Shown: positions 1 through 9,126 of the stretch, piece after piece
Position numbering within the stretch: the first letter of the stretch is position 1
Layout: every line of letters begins with the position of its first letter
Assembly: GCA_013822735.1 (NCBI GenBank)
Contig: PNKZ01000015.1
Coordinates: 62,001 to 126,000, forward strand
Source of the DNA: Pirellula sp.
Lineage (GTDB): Bacteria; Planctomycetota; Planctomycetia; Pirellulales; PNKZ01
Direction of reading: 5' to 3'
DNA: 64,000 bases
Notes under the pieces: model-generated
Seen by the model: only the letters and a program-made list of their open reading frames with translations
The model's database searches: none
Told to the model about the DNA's origin: nothing
Translations under genes and position numbers: made by a program

Positions 1-292
1 CGGCAGTCGACATGCCGCTCGGGAGAATGACGCCGATGTCGCCGTGCGGGCGCGGAATCACTTGTACGCTGACGACTTCGCCGATCCGGCCCGCAGCCGC
101 GGCTCCGGCATCCGTGGCAGCCTTCACGGCCGCAACGTCGCCCATCACAAACGCGGTAACCAAGCCGCTGCCGACCTTGTCCCAACCGAGGAACTGGACA
201 TTGGCAGCCTTCATCATCGCGTCTGTGGCTTCGACCAGGGCCACGAAGCCCTTGGTCTCAATCATGCCCAGCGCTTCCATTTGCTTCGCCAT
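1..292 (-). CDS. BMC-H microcompartment shell protein (3' end cut by window edge)
   Basis: This is the N-terminal 97 residues of a hexameric bacterial microcompartment shell protein of the PduA/EutM type; the C-terminus lies beyond base 1. The translation starts [19 protein letters not shown] and continues with the single BMC-domain pattern, including the ALGMIETKG start, the [13 protein letters not shown] helix and the VIPRPHGDI stretch. The ATG at 292 is preceded by GGAG about nine bases upstream, which supports this start. Shell hexamers tile the facets of the protein organelle and their central pore passes small metabolites. The gene is 84 bases downstream of pduL on the same strand, so it is probably in one operon with it. 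In planctomycetes such loci (PVM-type compartments) process aldehydes made from L-fucose and L-rhamnose; that role is inferred from family and context. Confidence 0.93.
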   Translation of the reverse strand, partial: MAKQMEALGMIETKGFVALVEATDAMMKAANVQFLGWDKVGSGLVTAFVMGDVAAVKAATDAGAAAAGRIGEVVSVQVIPRPHGDIGVILPSGMSTA

Positions 293-376
293 TGCAGAAA
301 TCTCCGAATCAAAAAAACAAAACGATTGTTTGCTCAAACATCAAAACGCAAGCGGCCCTCCGCGGCGCCGCATCTC

Positions 377-1054
377 TTACTGTTTCAACAGCTCTACCTT
401 GGTCGCATGATCTAGGTCGACGGCGTTTCCTTCGTCGGTATCGATATGCACTTCCAGCTTGCTCGTGGCGTCGGCGCGTACGAGCAGGTCTTCAAACGTC
501 GTCGTGCAGCTTGAATGAATTCGCAGGCTCATTCGGTCGCCGTTCTTCACGCCGTAGCGTTCGGCGTCGGCGAACTTCATATGCACGTGGCGTTCGGCGC
601 GAATCACGCCTTGTTTCAATTCCACGACTCCCTTCGGGCCGACCAACACGCAGCCGGGCGTTCCTTCGATCTTCCCGCTCGGCCGCACCGGCAAATCGAT
701 GCCGAGCGAGATGCCGTCGGTGAACGCGAGCTCCACTTGGCTAAAGGGACGGGTTGGGCCGAGCACGCGTACGGTCGGCAACATCCGCTTGCGCGGGCCG
801 ACGACCATGACCGTTTCCGCTGCCGCGAAGAAGCCGTCTTGATAGAGGGGCTTTTCCGGGGTGAGCACGGCACCGCGGCCGAAAAGCGTTTCGACGTCTT
901 CGTCCGTCAGATGGACGTGCCGCGCCGAGACGCTGACGACCAACTCCGGGGCTTTGGGCGAGCCGTTGTCACCGGCGCCGGACGATTGCTTGAAGACGAT
1001 CTCCCGTACGATCTTTTCGATCGTGGCACGATCCAGCGAGGGGGCGATGCTCAT
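377..1054 (-). CDS. pduL: PduL-type phosphate propanoyltransferase (phosphotransacylase)
   Basis: PduL interconverts acyl-CoA and acyl-phosphate inside microcompartments, recycling CoA for the aldehyde dehydrogenase. The 225-residue protein has both tandem PduL halves. ARHVHL (H46, H48), ERHVHM (H156, H158) and HIDTDEGNA (H203) are the expected zinc ligands, and E108 in QVELAF probably joins them. Residues 6-22 form an amphipathic helix ([16 protein letters not shown]) followed by a Ser/Gly linker before the core. That is the layout of an encapsulation peptide that targets PduL into the shell lumen. The gene lies between a DeoR regulator upstream and a BMC-H gene downstream. A short leader upstream of the start carries repeated CTAGC units. 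The family call is secure; the targeting role of the N-terminus is inference. Confidence 0.95.
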   Translation of the reverse strand: MSIAPSLDRATIEKIVREIVFKQSSGAGDNGSPKAPELVVSVSARHVHLTDEDVETLFGRGAVLTPEKPLYQDGFFAAAETVMVVGPRKRMLPTVRVLGPTRPFSQVELAFTDGISLGIDLPVRPSGKIEGTPGCVLVGPKGVVELKQGVIRAERHVHMKFADAERYGVKNGDRMSLRIHSSCTTTFEDLLVRADATSKLEVHIDTDEGNAVDLDHATKVELLKQ

Positions 1055-1146
1055 AGAAGTTGCTAGTATCCGGTAGCTAGTAGCTAGTTCGTCGTAATCT
1101 TTTCGTTAGCCGCGACGCAATGCGCAGCGCGTCCCGCGTCGCCTCA

Positions 1147-1917
1147 TCAAACTGCGGTGACGGCAACTGTCAGCCGGACGCCCGCAGCTTCGATCTTCCG
1201 CTTCCAATCGTCACTGATTCCGTCATCTACCACGAGTTGCGACGCTTCGTTCAAAGGGGCCAAGTGGGAAAGGCTCTTATGTCCAAACTTCGTGCTGTCT
1301 GCGACGACGATCACTTCTTCTCCCGCTTTCATCATCGCCCGCTCGGTTTCCACCAGCAGCAGGTTGCTGTTGTAGAAGCCGCGCTCGTTGATTCCCGCCA
1401 CGCTCAGCACGGTGCGTCGTACGTTGAGCCGTTCCAACATCTCGTTGGCGTAGGGCCCGAGCGACACGCCGGTCCGTGGATACACGTAACCTCCCAACAG
1501 CACCAAGTCGGTCGTCGCGTTCGAAGCGAACAAGTTCGCCACCGGCAACGAGTTGGTCACAATCTGCAGCGGCCGGCCGACCAACAACCGAGCCACTTCG
1601 TAGGTCGTCGTGCCGCCGTCGAGCAGCACCGTGTCTCCGTCGCAAATCAGTTCCGCCGCTCGACGCGCGACGGCCCTTTTCCTGTCCCAATTCGCCGGCT
1701 GCAGTTGGTCGAAGTGAGGCAGCTTGGGAGAAGCACCGGTGTAGAACACGCCGCCGTGCGTCCGCTTCGCATGCCCTGCGTCTTCCAACGCTTCCAGATC
1801 CCGCCTCACCGTCGACTCGCTAACGGTCAGCAACTCCGCCAAGTCGGGCAACGCGGCAAACCCACGCTCGCGCACGAGCTCCAACAGCTTCGACCGACGT
1901 TCCTCAACGGTAGGCAT
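1147..1917 (-). CDS. DeoR/GlpR-family transcriptional regulator
   Basis: A 256-residue DeoR-family regulator, most likely a repressor that responds to a phosphorylated sugar. Residues 6-57 form the winged helix, with the recognition helix around VSESTVRRDLEAL and the family-typical KRTHGG junction. The C-terminal DeoRC sensor domain (about 75-235) has the DGGTTTYEVA and TNSLPVA segments that bind the sugar phosphate in this fold. I chose the ATG at 1917, reading MPTVEERRSKLLEL; a longer frame to 1971 adds a non-conserved N-terminus. It is first in the leftward cluster regulator, pduL, shell gene, so it probably controls the microcompartment operon. A matching regulator is common in planctomycete PVM clusters (established). 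The ligand is not determined by the sequence. Confidence 0.9.
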   Translation of the reverse strand: MPTVEERRSKLLELVRERGFAALPDLAELLTVSESTVRRDLEALEDAGHAKRTHGGVFYTGASPKLPHFDQLQPANWDRKRAVARRAAELICDGDTVLLDGGTTTYEVARLLVGRPLQIVTNSLPVANLFASNATTDLVLLGGYVYPRTGVSLGPYANEMLERLNVRRTVLSVAGINERGFYNSNLLLVETERAMMKAGEEVIVVADSTKFGHKSLSHLAPLNEASQLVVDDGISDDWKRKIEAAGVRLTVAVTAV

Positions 1918-1930
1918 AGCCTGGAATTCC

Positions 1931-1970
1931 CTTGCCAAGATTAGTGACAAGTATCTTCCAGTTCTTGCCA
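1931..1970. promoter_or_regulatory. Candidate DeoR operator (imperfect palindrome plus repeated half-site)
   Basis: CTTGCCA at 1931-1937 pairs with TGACAAG at 1945-1951 (six of seven positions), giving an imperfect palindrome just upstream of the regulator start. The same CTTGCCA heptamer recurs at 1964-1970, 33 bases away, about three helical turns. Spaced repeats in front of a DeoR gene fit autoregulation. The sequence repeat is seen; operator function is inference. Confidence 0.35.
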
Positions 1971-2047
1971 CATATCAATCACTAAACGCTATTTTATTGC
2001 TTGGCAGTCATCCCAGAGGCCGTATTTTGTCGTAATCTATTGCCATT

Positions 2048-2067
2048 GCGTAACTTAGGAGTTACGC
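2048..2067. promoter_or_regulatory. Perfect 8-bp inverted repeat in the divergent spacer
   Basis: GCGTAACT (2048-2055) and AGTTACGC (2060-2067) are exact inverted copies separated by TAGG. The element lies between the divergent DeoR and acetyltransferase genes, about 50 bases before the latter. No U-rich tract follows on either strand, so an operator is more likely than a terminator. The binding protein is unknown. Confidence 0.35.
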
Positions 2068-2118
2068 GATAACTTTGCCGACAATGCCCCTTGCTCAGTT
2101 TTGCCGGAAATTGGCATC

Positions 2119-2655
2119 GTGTCCAACGTATTGCGACTCCAAAAGAGGTTGGAATCCGGAAGCAGCCCGATTTCCGTACCGGGCGTATCGGTCCGCACAT
2201 TTAACGGGCCGGACGACGTCGACCATTGGCTGGCGCTTCGCTCCGCCGCCTTCGCCGAATTCGACGCCGGCGGACGTCCTTGGACCGCAGCCGACTTCCA
2301 CCGCGAGTTCCTCGGCAAGCCTTGGTGGTCGGCGGAGCGGCTGTGGTTCGCCGAGTTCGACGCGACCGAAGCATTAGCCCCCGGCGAGCCGCCGGGCGCT
2401 ATCGACGCGGCACCGCGAATTGTCGTCGGCACCATCACCTTGGCCCGCTCCGGTCGCCCGCCGCACGACCACGCGAGCGTCGCCTGGCTGATGGTGGCTC
2501 CGGCCTTCCGCAAGCGCGGTATTGCGCGAGCCTTGCTGGCGACCCTGGAGACCTCCGCCTGGAAGGGAGGCGAGCGACTGCTCACGCTGGAAACACACGC
2601 CTCATGGACCGCCGCCGTCCGGCTTTACGAATCGGCAGGCTACGTGCGAACCTAG
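2119..2655 (+). CDS. GNAT-family N-acetyltransferase
   Basis: A GCN5-related acetyltransferase of about 178 residues with an unknown acceptor. The acetyl-CoA binding motif A is visible as VAWLMVAPAFRKRGIARALL, where RKRGIA is the pyrophosphate loop, and the C-terminus ends with the family pattern AVRLYESAGY. The N-terminal region (GVSVRTFNGPDDVDHWLALR) is a typical GNAT beta1-alpha1 start. There is no ATG in the 5' part. Candidate starts are TTG 2101, GTG 2119 and TTG 2149, and I chose GTG; this is uncertain, but the domain is intact with any of them. Its stop codon overlaps that of purN on the other strand in a shared CTAG. It is divergent from the DeoR gene, and nothing links it to the microcompartment. 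Confidence 0.85.
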   Translation: MSNVLRLQKRLESGSSPISVPGVSVRTFNGPDDVDHWLALRSAAFAEFDAGGRPWTAADFHREFLGKPWWSAERLWFAEFDATEALAPGEPPGAIDAAPRIVVGTITLARSGRPPHDHASVAWLMVAPAFRKRGIARALLATLETSAWKGGERLLTLETHASWTAAVRLYESAGYVRT

Positions 2656-3284
2656 ACGATTCGCACGCGCCGTCCGTCGCATTGCACGCGTCCGGCCGCG
2701 AGTAGACGAAGCGCTTCCGGATATGCCTCGCATTCGGCTTCAAAAACTCGGGCGGCCAGCGCATCGGGCGTGTCGCCGTCGAGCACCGGCACGGCGCGCT
2801 GCAGAATAATCGGCCCGTGATCGTACTGGTTGTCGACAAAGTGAACTGTGCAACCGCTGAGCTTCGCGCCATATGCGAGCACCGCTTCATGCACATGATG
2901 CCCGTACATGCCGTGCCCGCAGAATGCGGGAATCAATCCGGGATGGATATTGAGCACGCGGAGGGCGAAGTCGTCAGGGATCGGCACGAACTTCAAGAAG
3001 CCGGCCATCACGACGTAGTCGCAACCGATGTGCCGGATGTCGTTGAAGATCGCTTCGCTATAAGCATCGTCGGTAGCAAAGGTCCGGCGCTCATGCACGC
3101 TCGTCGCAATGCTTGCCGCCTTGGCATACTCCAAGCCGCGTGCTTTCGGATTACTGGAAACTACGCCAACGACTTGTAGCGGCAAACTACGGCGGTCGAT
3201 TTGATCTAGGAGATTACGCAGCGTCGTCCCGCCGCCGGAAATCAGCACGACCACGCGCAGGGTTTTTCCAGGCACTGTCGTCAC
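2652..3284 (-). CDS. purN: Phosphoribosylglycinamide formyltransferase (GAR transformylase)
   Basis: PurN transfers the formyl group of 10-formyltetrahydrofolate to GAR, step three of de novo purine synthesis. The 210-residue length is normal. The phosphate-binding loop is [10 protein letters not shown] (15-24, compare SGxGSN in Escherichia coli), followed by MAGFLKFV (93-100) and [10 protein letters not shown] (112-121). The catalytic triad corresponds to N112, H114 and D155. The start is GTG at 3284 and shares a GTGA overlap with the stop of ileS, so the two are translationally coupled. The loop reads GGGTTLRN rather than the common GSGSNL, a conservative variant. The role is secure. Confidence 0.96.
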   Translation of the reverse strand: MTTVPGKTLRVVVLISGGGTTLRNLLDQIDRRSLPLQVVGVVSSNPKARGLEYAKAASIATSVHERRTFATDDAYSEAIFNDIRHIGCDYVVMAGFLKFVPIPDDFALRVLNIHPGLIPAFCGHGMYGHHVHEAVLAYGAKLSGCTVHFVDNQYDHGPIILQRAVPVLDGDTPDALAARVFEAECEAYPEALRLLAAGRVQCDGRRVRIV

Positions 3285-6200
3285 GACTTCTGCACCTGCA
3301 CATAAACCTGAAGTGTTTGTCCGCCGACTGGAATTTCAACTGGCGTCACGCCGGCAATCGCTTCAAACACAACCTTGATGGCCAACGTCTCGCTGCTAAT
3401 GTACTCGGCAAATTGCTGGAGTGCATTCACGGCTTCACCAGGCTCTCCTACGATGCCGATTACGATTCGATCGGTATAACGGCAACTCATGTCTTTGCGA
3501 ATGTTTTGGATGCTGTGCACAAAGTCGCGTGCCAGGCCTTCGGCGACGAGTTCCGGCGTCACTTCCGTCGACACGACGACCACCCCCGCCCCGCTATGTG
3601 CGGCGGCCCAGCCCGGTTTGGCCTGTAGGCGGACTTGCACTTCGTCCGCGTCGAGCACTAACGGGCCGTCGGCGAGTTCGATCGTCGCTTGCTTCGACGT
3701 TTCGAGTTCTTGCAGCAATGACGCGGCGTTGACCTTGCCCAAGGCTTGCTTGACGAGGTTGAGCCGTTTGCCGAGTTTCGGGCCGAGTTTCTTGAGGTCA
3801 GGCAACACGGTGTAGGCGACGTATTCGTCGGCCCTTGTCGCGAACTCGACCTTCTTGACGTTCAACTCTTCACGAATGAGCCCGGCGTGTTGTTCGAGCC
3901 AAGCTTGATGCGTGCCCTGAGCGAGGCAGAGTTCCACCTTCGCGAGCGGTTGCCGGACTTTGAGCTTCGCTCCCATGCGGGCGCTGCGGCCGAGCGAAAC
4001 CACTTCCCGCATCAGGTTCATCTGGGCCGACAGGTGCTCATCGATCACCGCGGGATCGGCCGTCGGATAGTCGCAAAGATGCACACTTTCCGCCGTGCGC
4101 GGCGTGCCGTCGGGATGGCTGCCGCAGCCGGCAACCGCGAGATTCTGCCACATCGTTTCCGCCAAAAACGGCGTGAACGGCGCGATGAGCTTCGTCGTCG
4201 TCAGCAAGCATTCGTACAGCGTCCAGTAGGCGTCGAGCTTGTTCTGGTCCTGCTTGTCTTCGCTCCAGAAGCGGTCGCGGCTTCGGCGGACGTACCAATT
4301 GCTCAGAGCATCGACGAACGCGATCAACTGCGCGCAGGCATTGAAGTTGTCGTACGCGTCCATCCGCTCGGTGACGATCTGCGTCGTGCGATGCAATTCG
4401 CTCAGGACCCAGCGATCGAGCTCGCTCCGTTTGGCGACGGGGCGATAGGTTTCGGCCTGCGCGAGTTCATCAGGCCCAAGCTCGCTGAGCTTACCGATCA
4501 GGTGCGAGCCGGGATCAAAGCCGTCGATGCCGGCATAGATCACGAAGAAGCTGTAGCAGTTCCAAAGCCGCAGCAGAAACTCCGGGATGCTTTCCTTGAT
4601 CGCCTGCTCGCTGTAGCGCGTCGAGGTCCAGGGGGGCGAGCCGGCGTAAAAATACCAACGGAGCGCATCGGCGCCGTACTTGTCGAAGATTTCCGTCGGC
4701 TCACGGTAGTTCCGCTTGCTCTTCGACATCTTCTGCCCGTCTTCGCCGAGCATGAGACCGAGCACGATGCAGTTCTTGAACGGGTGAGGATACGGAACCA
4801 CCTCTCCCGTTTTCCCTTTTTCGCCGAACAGCAACGTGCTGATGGCCAGCTGGCTATAAAACCAGCCGCGCGTTTGGTCGATCGCCTCGCTGATGAAGTC
4901 GGCGGGGAATTGGCTTTCGAACTGTTCCACACTGCCCGGCTTTTGCGGGTAGCCCCACTGCGCGAACGGCATCGCGCCGGAGTCGTACCAGCAATCGATC
5001 ACTTCCGTCACGCGGCGCATGTGCGCGCCCTTCGCGAACGGCGACTCGTACGTGATCTCATCGATGTACGGCTTGTGCACCATCAGGTCGTCCGGCAGCG
5101 AGGGTTCCGCCTTCTTCGCGGCTTCCCAAACCTCGGTCCCCTTCAGGCCCGGCTTCTTCCGCAGCTCTTCGTACGAGCCGACCGCTTCCATTTTGCCGGT
5201 TTGCTGACAAACCCAAATCGGTAGCGGCGTGCCCCAGTAGCGCTCGCGCGAGAGGGCCCAATCGACGTTCGTCGCCAAGAAATTGCCGAAGCGGCCGTCG
5301 CGAATGTGCTCAGGCAGCCAATTGATCTCGGCGTTGTTCGCGAGCATATCTTCTTTGAATTGGCTCGTGCGAATGAACCAACTCTTGCGCGGATACTGAA
5401 TCAACGGATCCTGCTCGGCGCGCCAGCAGAACGGATAATCGTGCAAATATTCTTCGCGATGCCAGAGCAGGCCTTTCTCACGGATGGCGCGAGCGATGTC
5501 CTTATCGGCTTCTTTGACCCAACGACCTTGATAGTCGGGCGCTTCGTGCGTGAACTTGCCGTCGGGCGCGACGGCGCAGATCAGATCCGGACCATGGCTC
5601 GCGAATCGGGCCTTTTCGCTCTGCAAGACGTCGTAGTCGACTTCGCCGAATGCCGGGGCAATGTGAACGATGCCGGTACCGCTGTCGATCGTAACGAAAT
5701 CGGCGGCTACGACACGCCAAGCCACCACTTCACTCGCGCCGTCTGCCAACTTGCCAGTCGTTTCGCCCAGCTTCGCCGAGTAATAATCAAACGGCGGCTG
5801 ATATCGCAGGCCGATCAGATCGCTACCTTTGAGCGTTGCAACGACGTTGAGTTCGCGTCCCACCTTTGCCGCCAATACTTCGCGCAAGGCGACGGCGATG
5901 AGCAGCTTCTCGGCTTTCCCTTCGTGCTCGTCGGCGACGACGACGTACTCCAACTCAGGATGCACCGCCGCGAATTGGTTGCTCGGCAAGGTCCAAGGGG
6001 TCGTCGTCCACACGAGCAGGCTCGTACCTGCATCGAGCCCGAGCTTCTTTGCCTTCGCATCCGCAAGCACCGGAAACCGAACATATACGCTCGGGTCGGC
6101 CACTTGTCGGTAGCCCTGCCCTACTTCGCCGCTGGAGAGTGCGGTACCACCTTGGGCCCACCACCAGACGATCTTGTGCCCCTGGTACAGCAGCCCTTGG

Positions 6201-6703
6201 TCGAAGAGTTGCTTGAGCGACCACCAAACGCTTTCAACGTACGCCTTATGATAGGTGACGTAGGCGTCTTTCAGATCGACCCAAAAGCCGAGGCGTTCGG
6301 TGAGACGCTCCCATTGCTGCATGTAGCGCCAGACGCTTTGCTGGCACTTCTTGATAAACGGCTCGATCCCGTAGGCTTCGATCTCTTCTTTCGAATGGAT
6401 GCCGAGGTCTTTGCAAACTTCGACCTCGACGGGCAGCCCGTGCGTGTCCCAACCGGCTTTGCGCAGGCAGCGATAGCCGCGCATCGTGCGGTAACGGGGG
6501 AAAACGTCTTTGATGGCCCGCGTCAGGCAGTGGCCCGGGTGCGGCATGCCGTTGGCCGTGGGAGGCCCTTCGTAAAAGACAAACGACCCCTCCGGCGCGG
6601 GACGCTGGAGCGATTTCTCGTAAATCTTCCGTTCGCGCCAAAAGTCCAGAACGGCTGTCTCTAACGCGGGAAAATCGGCGCTCGCGGCGACATTGCGAAA
6701 CAT
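3281..6703 (-). CDS. ileS: Isoleucyl-tRNA synthetase (type-2-like)
   Basis: Class I synthetase charging tRNA-Ile, 1140 residues. The signature HIGH motif appears as HPGH (55-58) in [13 protein letters not shown], and KMSKS is intact near 658-662. The WDTHGLPVE motif and the CP1 editing insertion are present, followed by an anticodon-binding helical domain and a long C-terminal extension. The YEGPPTANG and [10 protein letters not shown] segments resemble the Thermus/eukaryote-like type-2 IleRS rather than the Escherichia coli type, and I see no C-terminal cysteine zinc site of type 1. Type-2 enzymes are usually much less sensitive to mupirocin (family knowledge). I chose ATG 6703; a longer frame to 6748 adds a non-conserved leader. 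purN follows with a GTGA overlap. Confidence 0.97.
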   Translation of the reverse strand: MFRNVAASADFPALETAVLDFWRERKIYEKSLQRPAPEGSFVFYEGPPTANGMPHPGHCLTRAIKDVFPRYRTMRGYRCLRKAGWDTHGLPVEVEVCKDLGIHSKEEIEAYGIEPFIKKCQQSVWRYMQQWERLTERLGFWVDLKDAYVTYHKAYVESVWWSLKQLFDQGLLYQGHKIVWWWAQGGTALSSGEVGQGYRQVADPSVYVRFPVLADAKAKKLGLDAGTSLLVWTTTPWTLPSNQFAAVHPELEYVVVADEHEGKAEKLLIAVALREVLAAKVGRELNVVATLKGSDLIGLRYQPPFDYYSAKLGETTGKLADGASEVVAWRVVAADFVTIDSGTGIVHIAPAFGEVDYDVLQSEKARFASHGPDLICAVAPDGKFTHEAPDYQGRWVKEADKDIARAIREKGLLWHREEYLHDYPFCWRAEQDPLIQYPRKSWFIRTSQFKEDMLANNAEINWLPEHIRDGRFGNFLATNVDWALSRERYWGTPLPIWVCQQTGKMEAVGSYEELRKKPGLKGTEVWEAAKKAEPSLPDDLMVHKPYIDEITYESPFAKGAHMRRVTEVIDCWYDSGAMPFAQWGYPQKPGSVEQFESQFPADFISEAIDQTRGWFYSQLAISTLLFGEKGKTGEVVPYPHPFKNCIVLGLMLGEDGQKMSKSKRNYREPTEIFDKYGADALRWYFYAGSPPWTSTRYSEQAIKESIPEFLLRLWNCYSFFVIYAGIDGFDPGSHLIGKLSELGPDELAQAETYRPVAKRSELDRWVLSELHRTTQIVTERMDAYDNFNACAQLIAFVDALSNWYVRRSRDRFWSEDKQDQNKLDAYWTLYECLLTTTKLIAPFTPFLAETMWQNLAVAGCGSHPDGTPRTAESVHLCDYPTADPAVIDEHLSAQMNLMREVVSLGRSARMGAKLKVRQPLAKVELCLAQGTHQAWLEQHAGLIREELNVKKVEFATRADEYVAYTVLPDLKKLGPKLGKRLNLVKQALGKVNAASLLQELETSKQATIELADGPLVLDADEVQVRLQAKPGWAAAHSGAGVVVVSTEVTPELVAEGLARDFVHSIQNIRKDMSCRYTDRIVIGIVGEPGEAVNALQQFAEYISSETLAIKVVFEAIAGVTPVEIPVGGQTLQVYVQVQKS

Positions 6704-6801
6704 AGGCGAAGAACTACCGGCGCGGGTCTGCGGGAAAGCGAAACCCAAAGTAGAACACGCAGCCGTTTTTTTGGCAATTGCGCGCGGCGGAACGACTTCG
6801 G

Positions 6802-7272
6802 TTACGACTTACGCCGCTGCTTCTTCGTGCGGCGCGTGACCGGTCGCGGGCAGAATTCCGCGAGCAGCGCCACATAGCGGGGGTCGGCCCGCAGTGCATC
6901 GAAGTCGCCGTCGAGTTCCATGTACTCGAAATCGTCGTAGCCGTGCTCCAGCGCACGCCGCAGAACGACGACCGCTTCGTCTAAAAGTTCGCTGCGAGAA
7001 AGACTGCAAGCGAAGTTGTAAAGCACGACGGCGTCGTGCGGGGCGAGCGTCGCCAAACGTCGATCGATCTCCAAGGCTTCGACATGCCGGCCTTTGCGGC
7101 TCAGCAGCTCGCCCTGACAGCGCAGAACATCGACGTAGTCCGCATCGCGCCGGAGAATGGAGGCGAAAAACTCCACTTCGAAGTCCGACTGGCTTTGCTT
7201 GCGAAACGGCGCCAACACTTCGTCCGGCAGCGCGCCCCAAGCGGGCTTGGCATTTTCGGATTGTTGTGACAT
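6802..7272 (-). CDS. TPR-like repeat protein, unknown role
   Basis: A soluble protein of about 156 residues with no signal peptide. Residues about 35-125 contain two or three TPR-like helical pairs, seen in the spacing of [35 protein letters not shown] and [13 protein letters not shown]. The tail is strongly basic and ends [11 protein letters not shown]. TPRs usually bind protein partners; the partner here is unknown. I chose ATG 7272 (MSQQSENAK) over a longer frame to 7317. It lies between the acidic protein gene and ileS on the same strand with short gaps, so the three may be co-transcribed. Similar short TPR proteins are common in planctomycetes, but I cannot name a function. Confidence 0.75.
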   Translation of the reverse strand: MSQQSENAKPAWGALPDEVLAPFRKQSQSDFEVEFFASILRRDADYVDVLRCQGELLSRKGRHVEALEIDRRLATLAPHDAVVLYNFACSLSRSELLDEAVVVLRRALEHGYDDFEYMELDGDFDALRADPRYVALLAEFCPRPVTRRTKKQRRKS

Positions 7273-7335
7273 CGCGGCGACTCTCCGAGGTTCCGGCACG
7301 CAGGATTCGTTCGGCAAATCAAGCAGGCGCGGGAC

Positions 7336-7599
7336 TTAGAAATCCTCTTCTTCGTCAAACTCCGGATCGACGGCCGGCGACTGCAGGTTTTCGTCGTTCA
7401 GTTCGCGCTCGAAGCGTTCCAGGTCTTCATCCGGTTCGTCGTCGAAGTCTTCATCGAAGTCTTCGTCGAAATCGGCCTCGTCCCAGACTTCGTCTTCTAC
7501 GACGCCGCCTGGAGGAAGCAGAGCCGACGGATCAATCGCTTCGGCGACCTCGGGAACCACTTCTTCAAAATCATCGTCTTCATCAAAGCCGCCCGCCAC
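7336..7599 (-). CDS. Highly acidic small protein
   Basis: An 87-residue protein in which about 40 residues are Asp or Glu and only two are Arg, with no Lys. A DFDED-type unit repeats in the middle (FDEDFDEDFDDEPDED). The predicted state is disordered and soluble. A GTG start at 7599 is preceded by GGAG at good spacing, which supports translation. Such proteins may mimic nucleic acid or chaperone a basic partner. The downstream TPR protein has a basic tail, so an interaction is conceivable but is only inference. I do not recognise a named family. Confidence 0.65.
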   Translation of the reverse strand: MAGGFDEDDDFEEVVPEVAEAIDPSALLPPGGVVEDEVWDEADFDEDFDEDFDDEPDEDLERFERELNDENLQSPAVDPEFDEEEDF

Positions 7600-7874
7600 G
7601 AGTCGCTCCGCGCAGTTTCGCTGCTAAGTTGTGTCAGTTCCGCATTCGCGTCGCGAACGGTATCACGGCGTCGCCCGCTTGCCGGTGTGCAAGCCGACGC
7701 ATCCCTACCTGCAAGTGTTAGTTGTGAGGGCGAGGAGTGTCAAGGGTGGCGACGTACGGAAACCCCGGTTCCTGCGGAAAAGCGCGACATTCTTTCGTCC
7801 TTCGACACTCATTGCACGAAGCTCGCTCGCTTGAGCGTTTGCTATTGACGAATGAGTATGTTCGCGCGCAACGA

Positions 7875-7897
7875 CGAAAGTGCGATTTCGACTTTCG
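7875..7897 (-). terminator. Hairpin just after the thioesterase stop
   Basis: CGAAAGT (7875-7881) and ACTTTCG (7891-7897) form a perfect 7-bp stem with a nine-base loop, immediately beyond the thioesterase stop codon in the direction of its transcription. No strong U-tract follows, so termination is plausible but not certain. I see nothing else in the roughly 300 bases from 7600 to 7898: no convincing gene, RNA or repeat. Confidence 0.35.
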
Positions 7898-7898
7898 A

Positions 7899-8315
7899 CT
7901 AAGCATCGTCGACGATGGTAAAAGACGCGATCAGTTCCTCCGGAATGCGCGCCAGTCCGCGCTTCACCGTGTCGACGAGCACCCATTGCGTCTCGGCCGC
8001 CGCGAGGACTACGCCGTCGCTTGCGCGGACCATGCGGTACTTACGCGTCGACGAAAATCGCTGCATATCGGCAATCCACGTGCGGACGATGATCTTGTCG
8101 CCGGCGAGCGCCGATTGCAGATATTTGATGGTGTGAGACCGAACGACCCACGCAATGCCGAGGTCTACGTAGCGGGAGTGCGTCCAACCCTGCACGCGAG
8201 AATGCGCAACCGCGGCGTCGATCGCCCAATGCATGTAGCGCAAATTATTGACGTGCCCTTGGGCGTCGATTTCGTCGTCGCGAACCGCATGGTGATGCTC
8301 GTAGATTCCGGACAT
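7899..8315 (-). CDS. Acyl-CoA thioesterase, 4-hydroxybenzoyl-CoA thioesterase (YbgC/FadM) type
   Basis: A 138-residue single hotdog-fold protein of usual family length that hydrolyses an acyl- or aroyl-CoA thioester; the substrate is not specified. The active-site signature DAQGHVNNLRYM (17-28) has the catalytic Asp17 and the HVNN helix start. The central strands (LGIAWVVRSHTIKYLQ) and the RKYRMVRASDG segment match the tetrameric 4HBT pattern. It is the last gene of a leftward cluster after a cyclase-family protein, 46 bases downstream of it. That setting suggests a small catabolic or detoxifying unit, but no pathway is visible. Confidence 0.88.
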   Translation of the reverse strand: MSGIYEHHHAVRDDEIDAQGHVNNLRYMHWAIDAAVAHSRVQGWTHSRYVDLGIAWVVRSHTIKYLQSALAGDKIIVRTWIADMQRFSSTRKYRMVRASDGVVLAAAETQWVLVDTVKRGLARIPEELIASFTIVDDA

Positions 8316-8361
8316 GGGAAAGACTGGAGACCGGAGACTGAAGTGGGAAGCGGTTGCCGTG

Positions 8362-9126
8362 CTAATCCGGCAATAACGCGACGACTCGGGCAGGCCCTGC
8401 CGAACCGCGCTTTACTTTGAGGGGAAACGCGCAAATGGTAAAGCCCTTCGCAGGCAGGGCCGCGAGATTTGCGAGTCTTTCGATCTGACAATACTCTTTG
8501 TCGACGCCGACGAAGTGTGCCGCCCAGAATACATCGTTTCGTCCGGTCGATAGGGCCTCGGCCGCTTGACGTTTGAGCGGGGCGTCCCATCCCCATGCAT
8601 CGATCCCCATGAGACGTATTCCGCGGTCGCAGAGCCAACGAGTCGCCTCGGCGCTCACGCCGGGGCCTTGCCCGAAGTATTGGCGCGAGCCCAGCAGCCG
8701 GTCGTTGCCGGTTTGAATGATCACGATGTCGCCGGGAGCGAGGGTGTGATTGATGCCGGCCAGCGCCCCTTCGAGATCGACGATCGAAAGCGGGCGATCG
8801 ACCGGAGCGTTTCGCATGTCGAGCTTCACGCCGGGCCCGTAACACCAGTCGAGCGGCACCTCGTCGATGGTTTTGGCCGGGCGTCCTTCGGAAGTCGGCG
8901 CGTAGTGCCAAGGAGCGTCGACGTGCGTCGTGCCGTGCGTCGAAAGTTTAATGGTGTCGTTCGCCCAGCCGAGTCCCGTCCGTAGATGCCGCTTCTTAAT
9001 GCCGAATAACCAGCGAATGACCCACGCCCCGAACGCGTGACTTTGGTTCTTCACAGAGTTGCGCGCATACCAGGGCGCCCAATCGGCGTCGTTCTCCAAG
9101 GTCACGCTCAGGTCGATAATTCTCAT
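8362..9126 (-). CDS. Cyclase-family (kynurenine formamidase-like) metal hydrolase
   Basis: A 254-residue member of the cyclase superfamily (PF04199), related to kynurenine formamidase and isatin hydrolase. The metal-binding signature HGTTHVDAPWH (64-74) is complete: H64, H68, D70 and H74. A second conserved segment, DIVIIQTGNDR, follows, and the C-terminal AALPAKGFTICAFPLKVKRGSAGPARVVAL is family-typical. The substrate is unknown; a kynurenine role is unproven because no other tryptophan-degradation gene is nearby. The ATG overlaps the stop of the upstream heme-protein gene in an ATGA, indicating coupling. Confidence 0.88.
   Translation of the reverse strand: MRIIDLSVTLENDADWAPWYARNSVKNQSHAFGAWVIRWLFGIKKRHLRTGLGWANDTIKLSTHGTTHVDAPWHYAPTSEGRPAKTIDEVPLDWCYGPGVKLDMRNAPVDRPLSIVDLEGALAGINHTLAPGDIVIIQTGNDRLLGSRQYFGQGPGVSAEATRWLCDRGIRLMGIDAWGWDAPLKRQAAEALSTGRNDVFWAAHFVGVDKEYCQIERLANLAALPAKGFTICAFPLKVKRGSAGPARVVALLPD

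Noticed and set aside
3746..5224. Open frame of 492 codons antisense to ileS
   Set aside because: The ileS frame has HIGH and KMSKS motifs; the antisense frame is a shadow.
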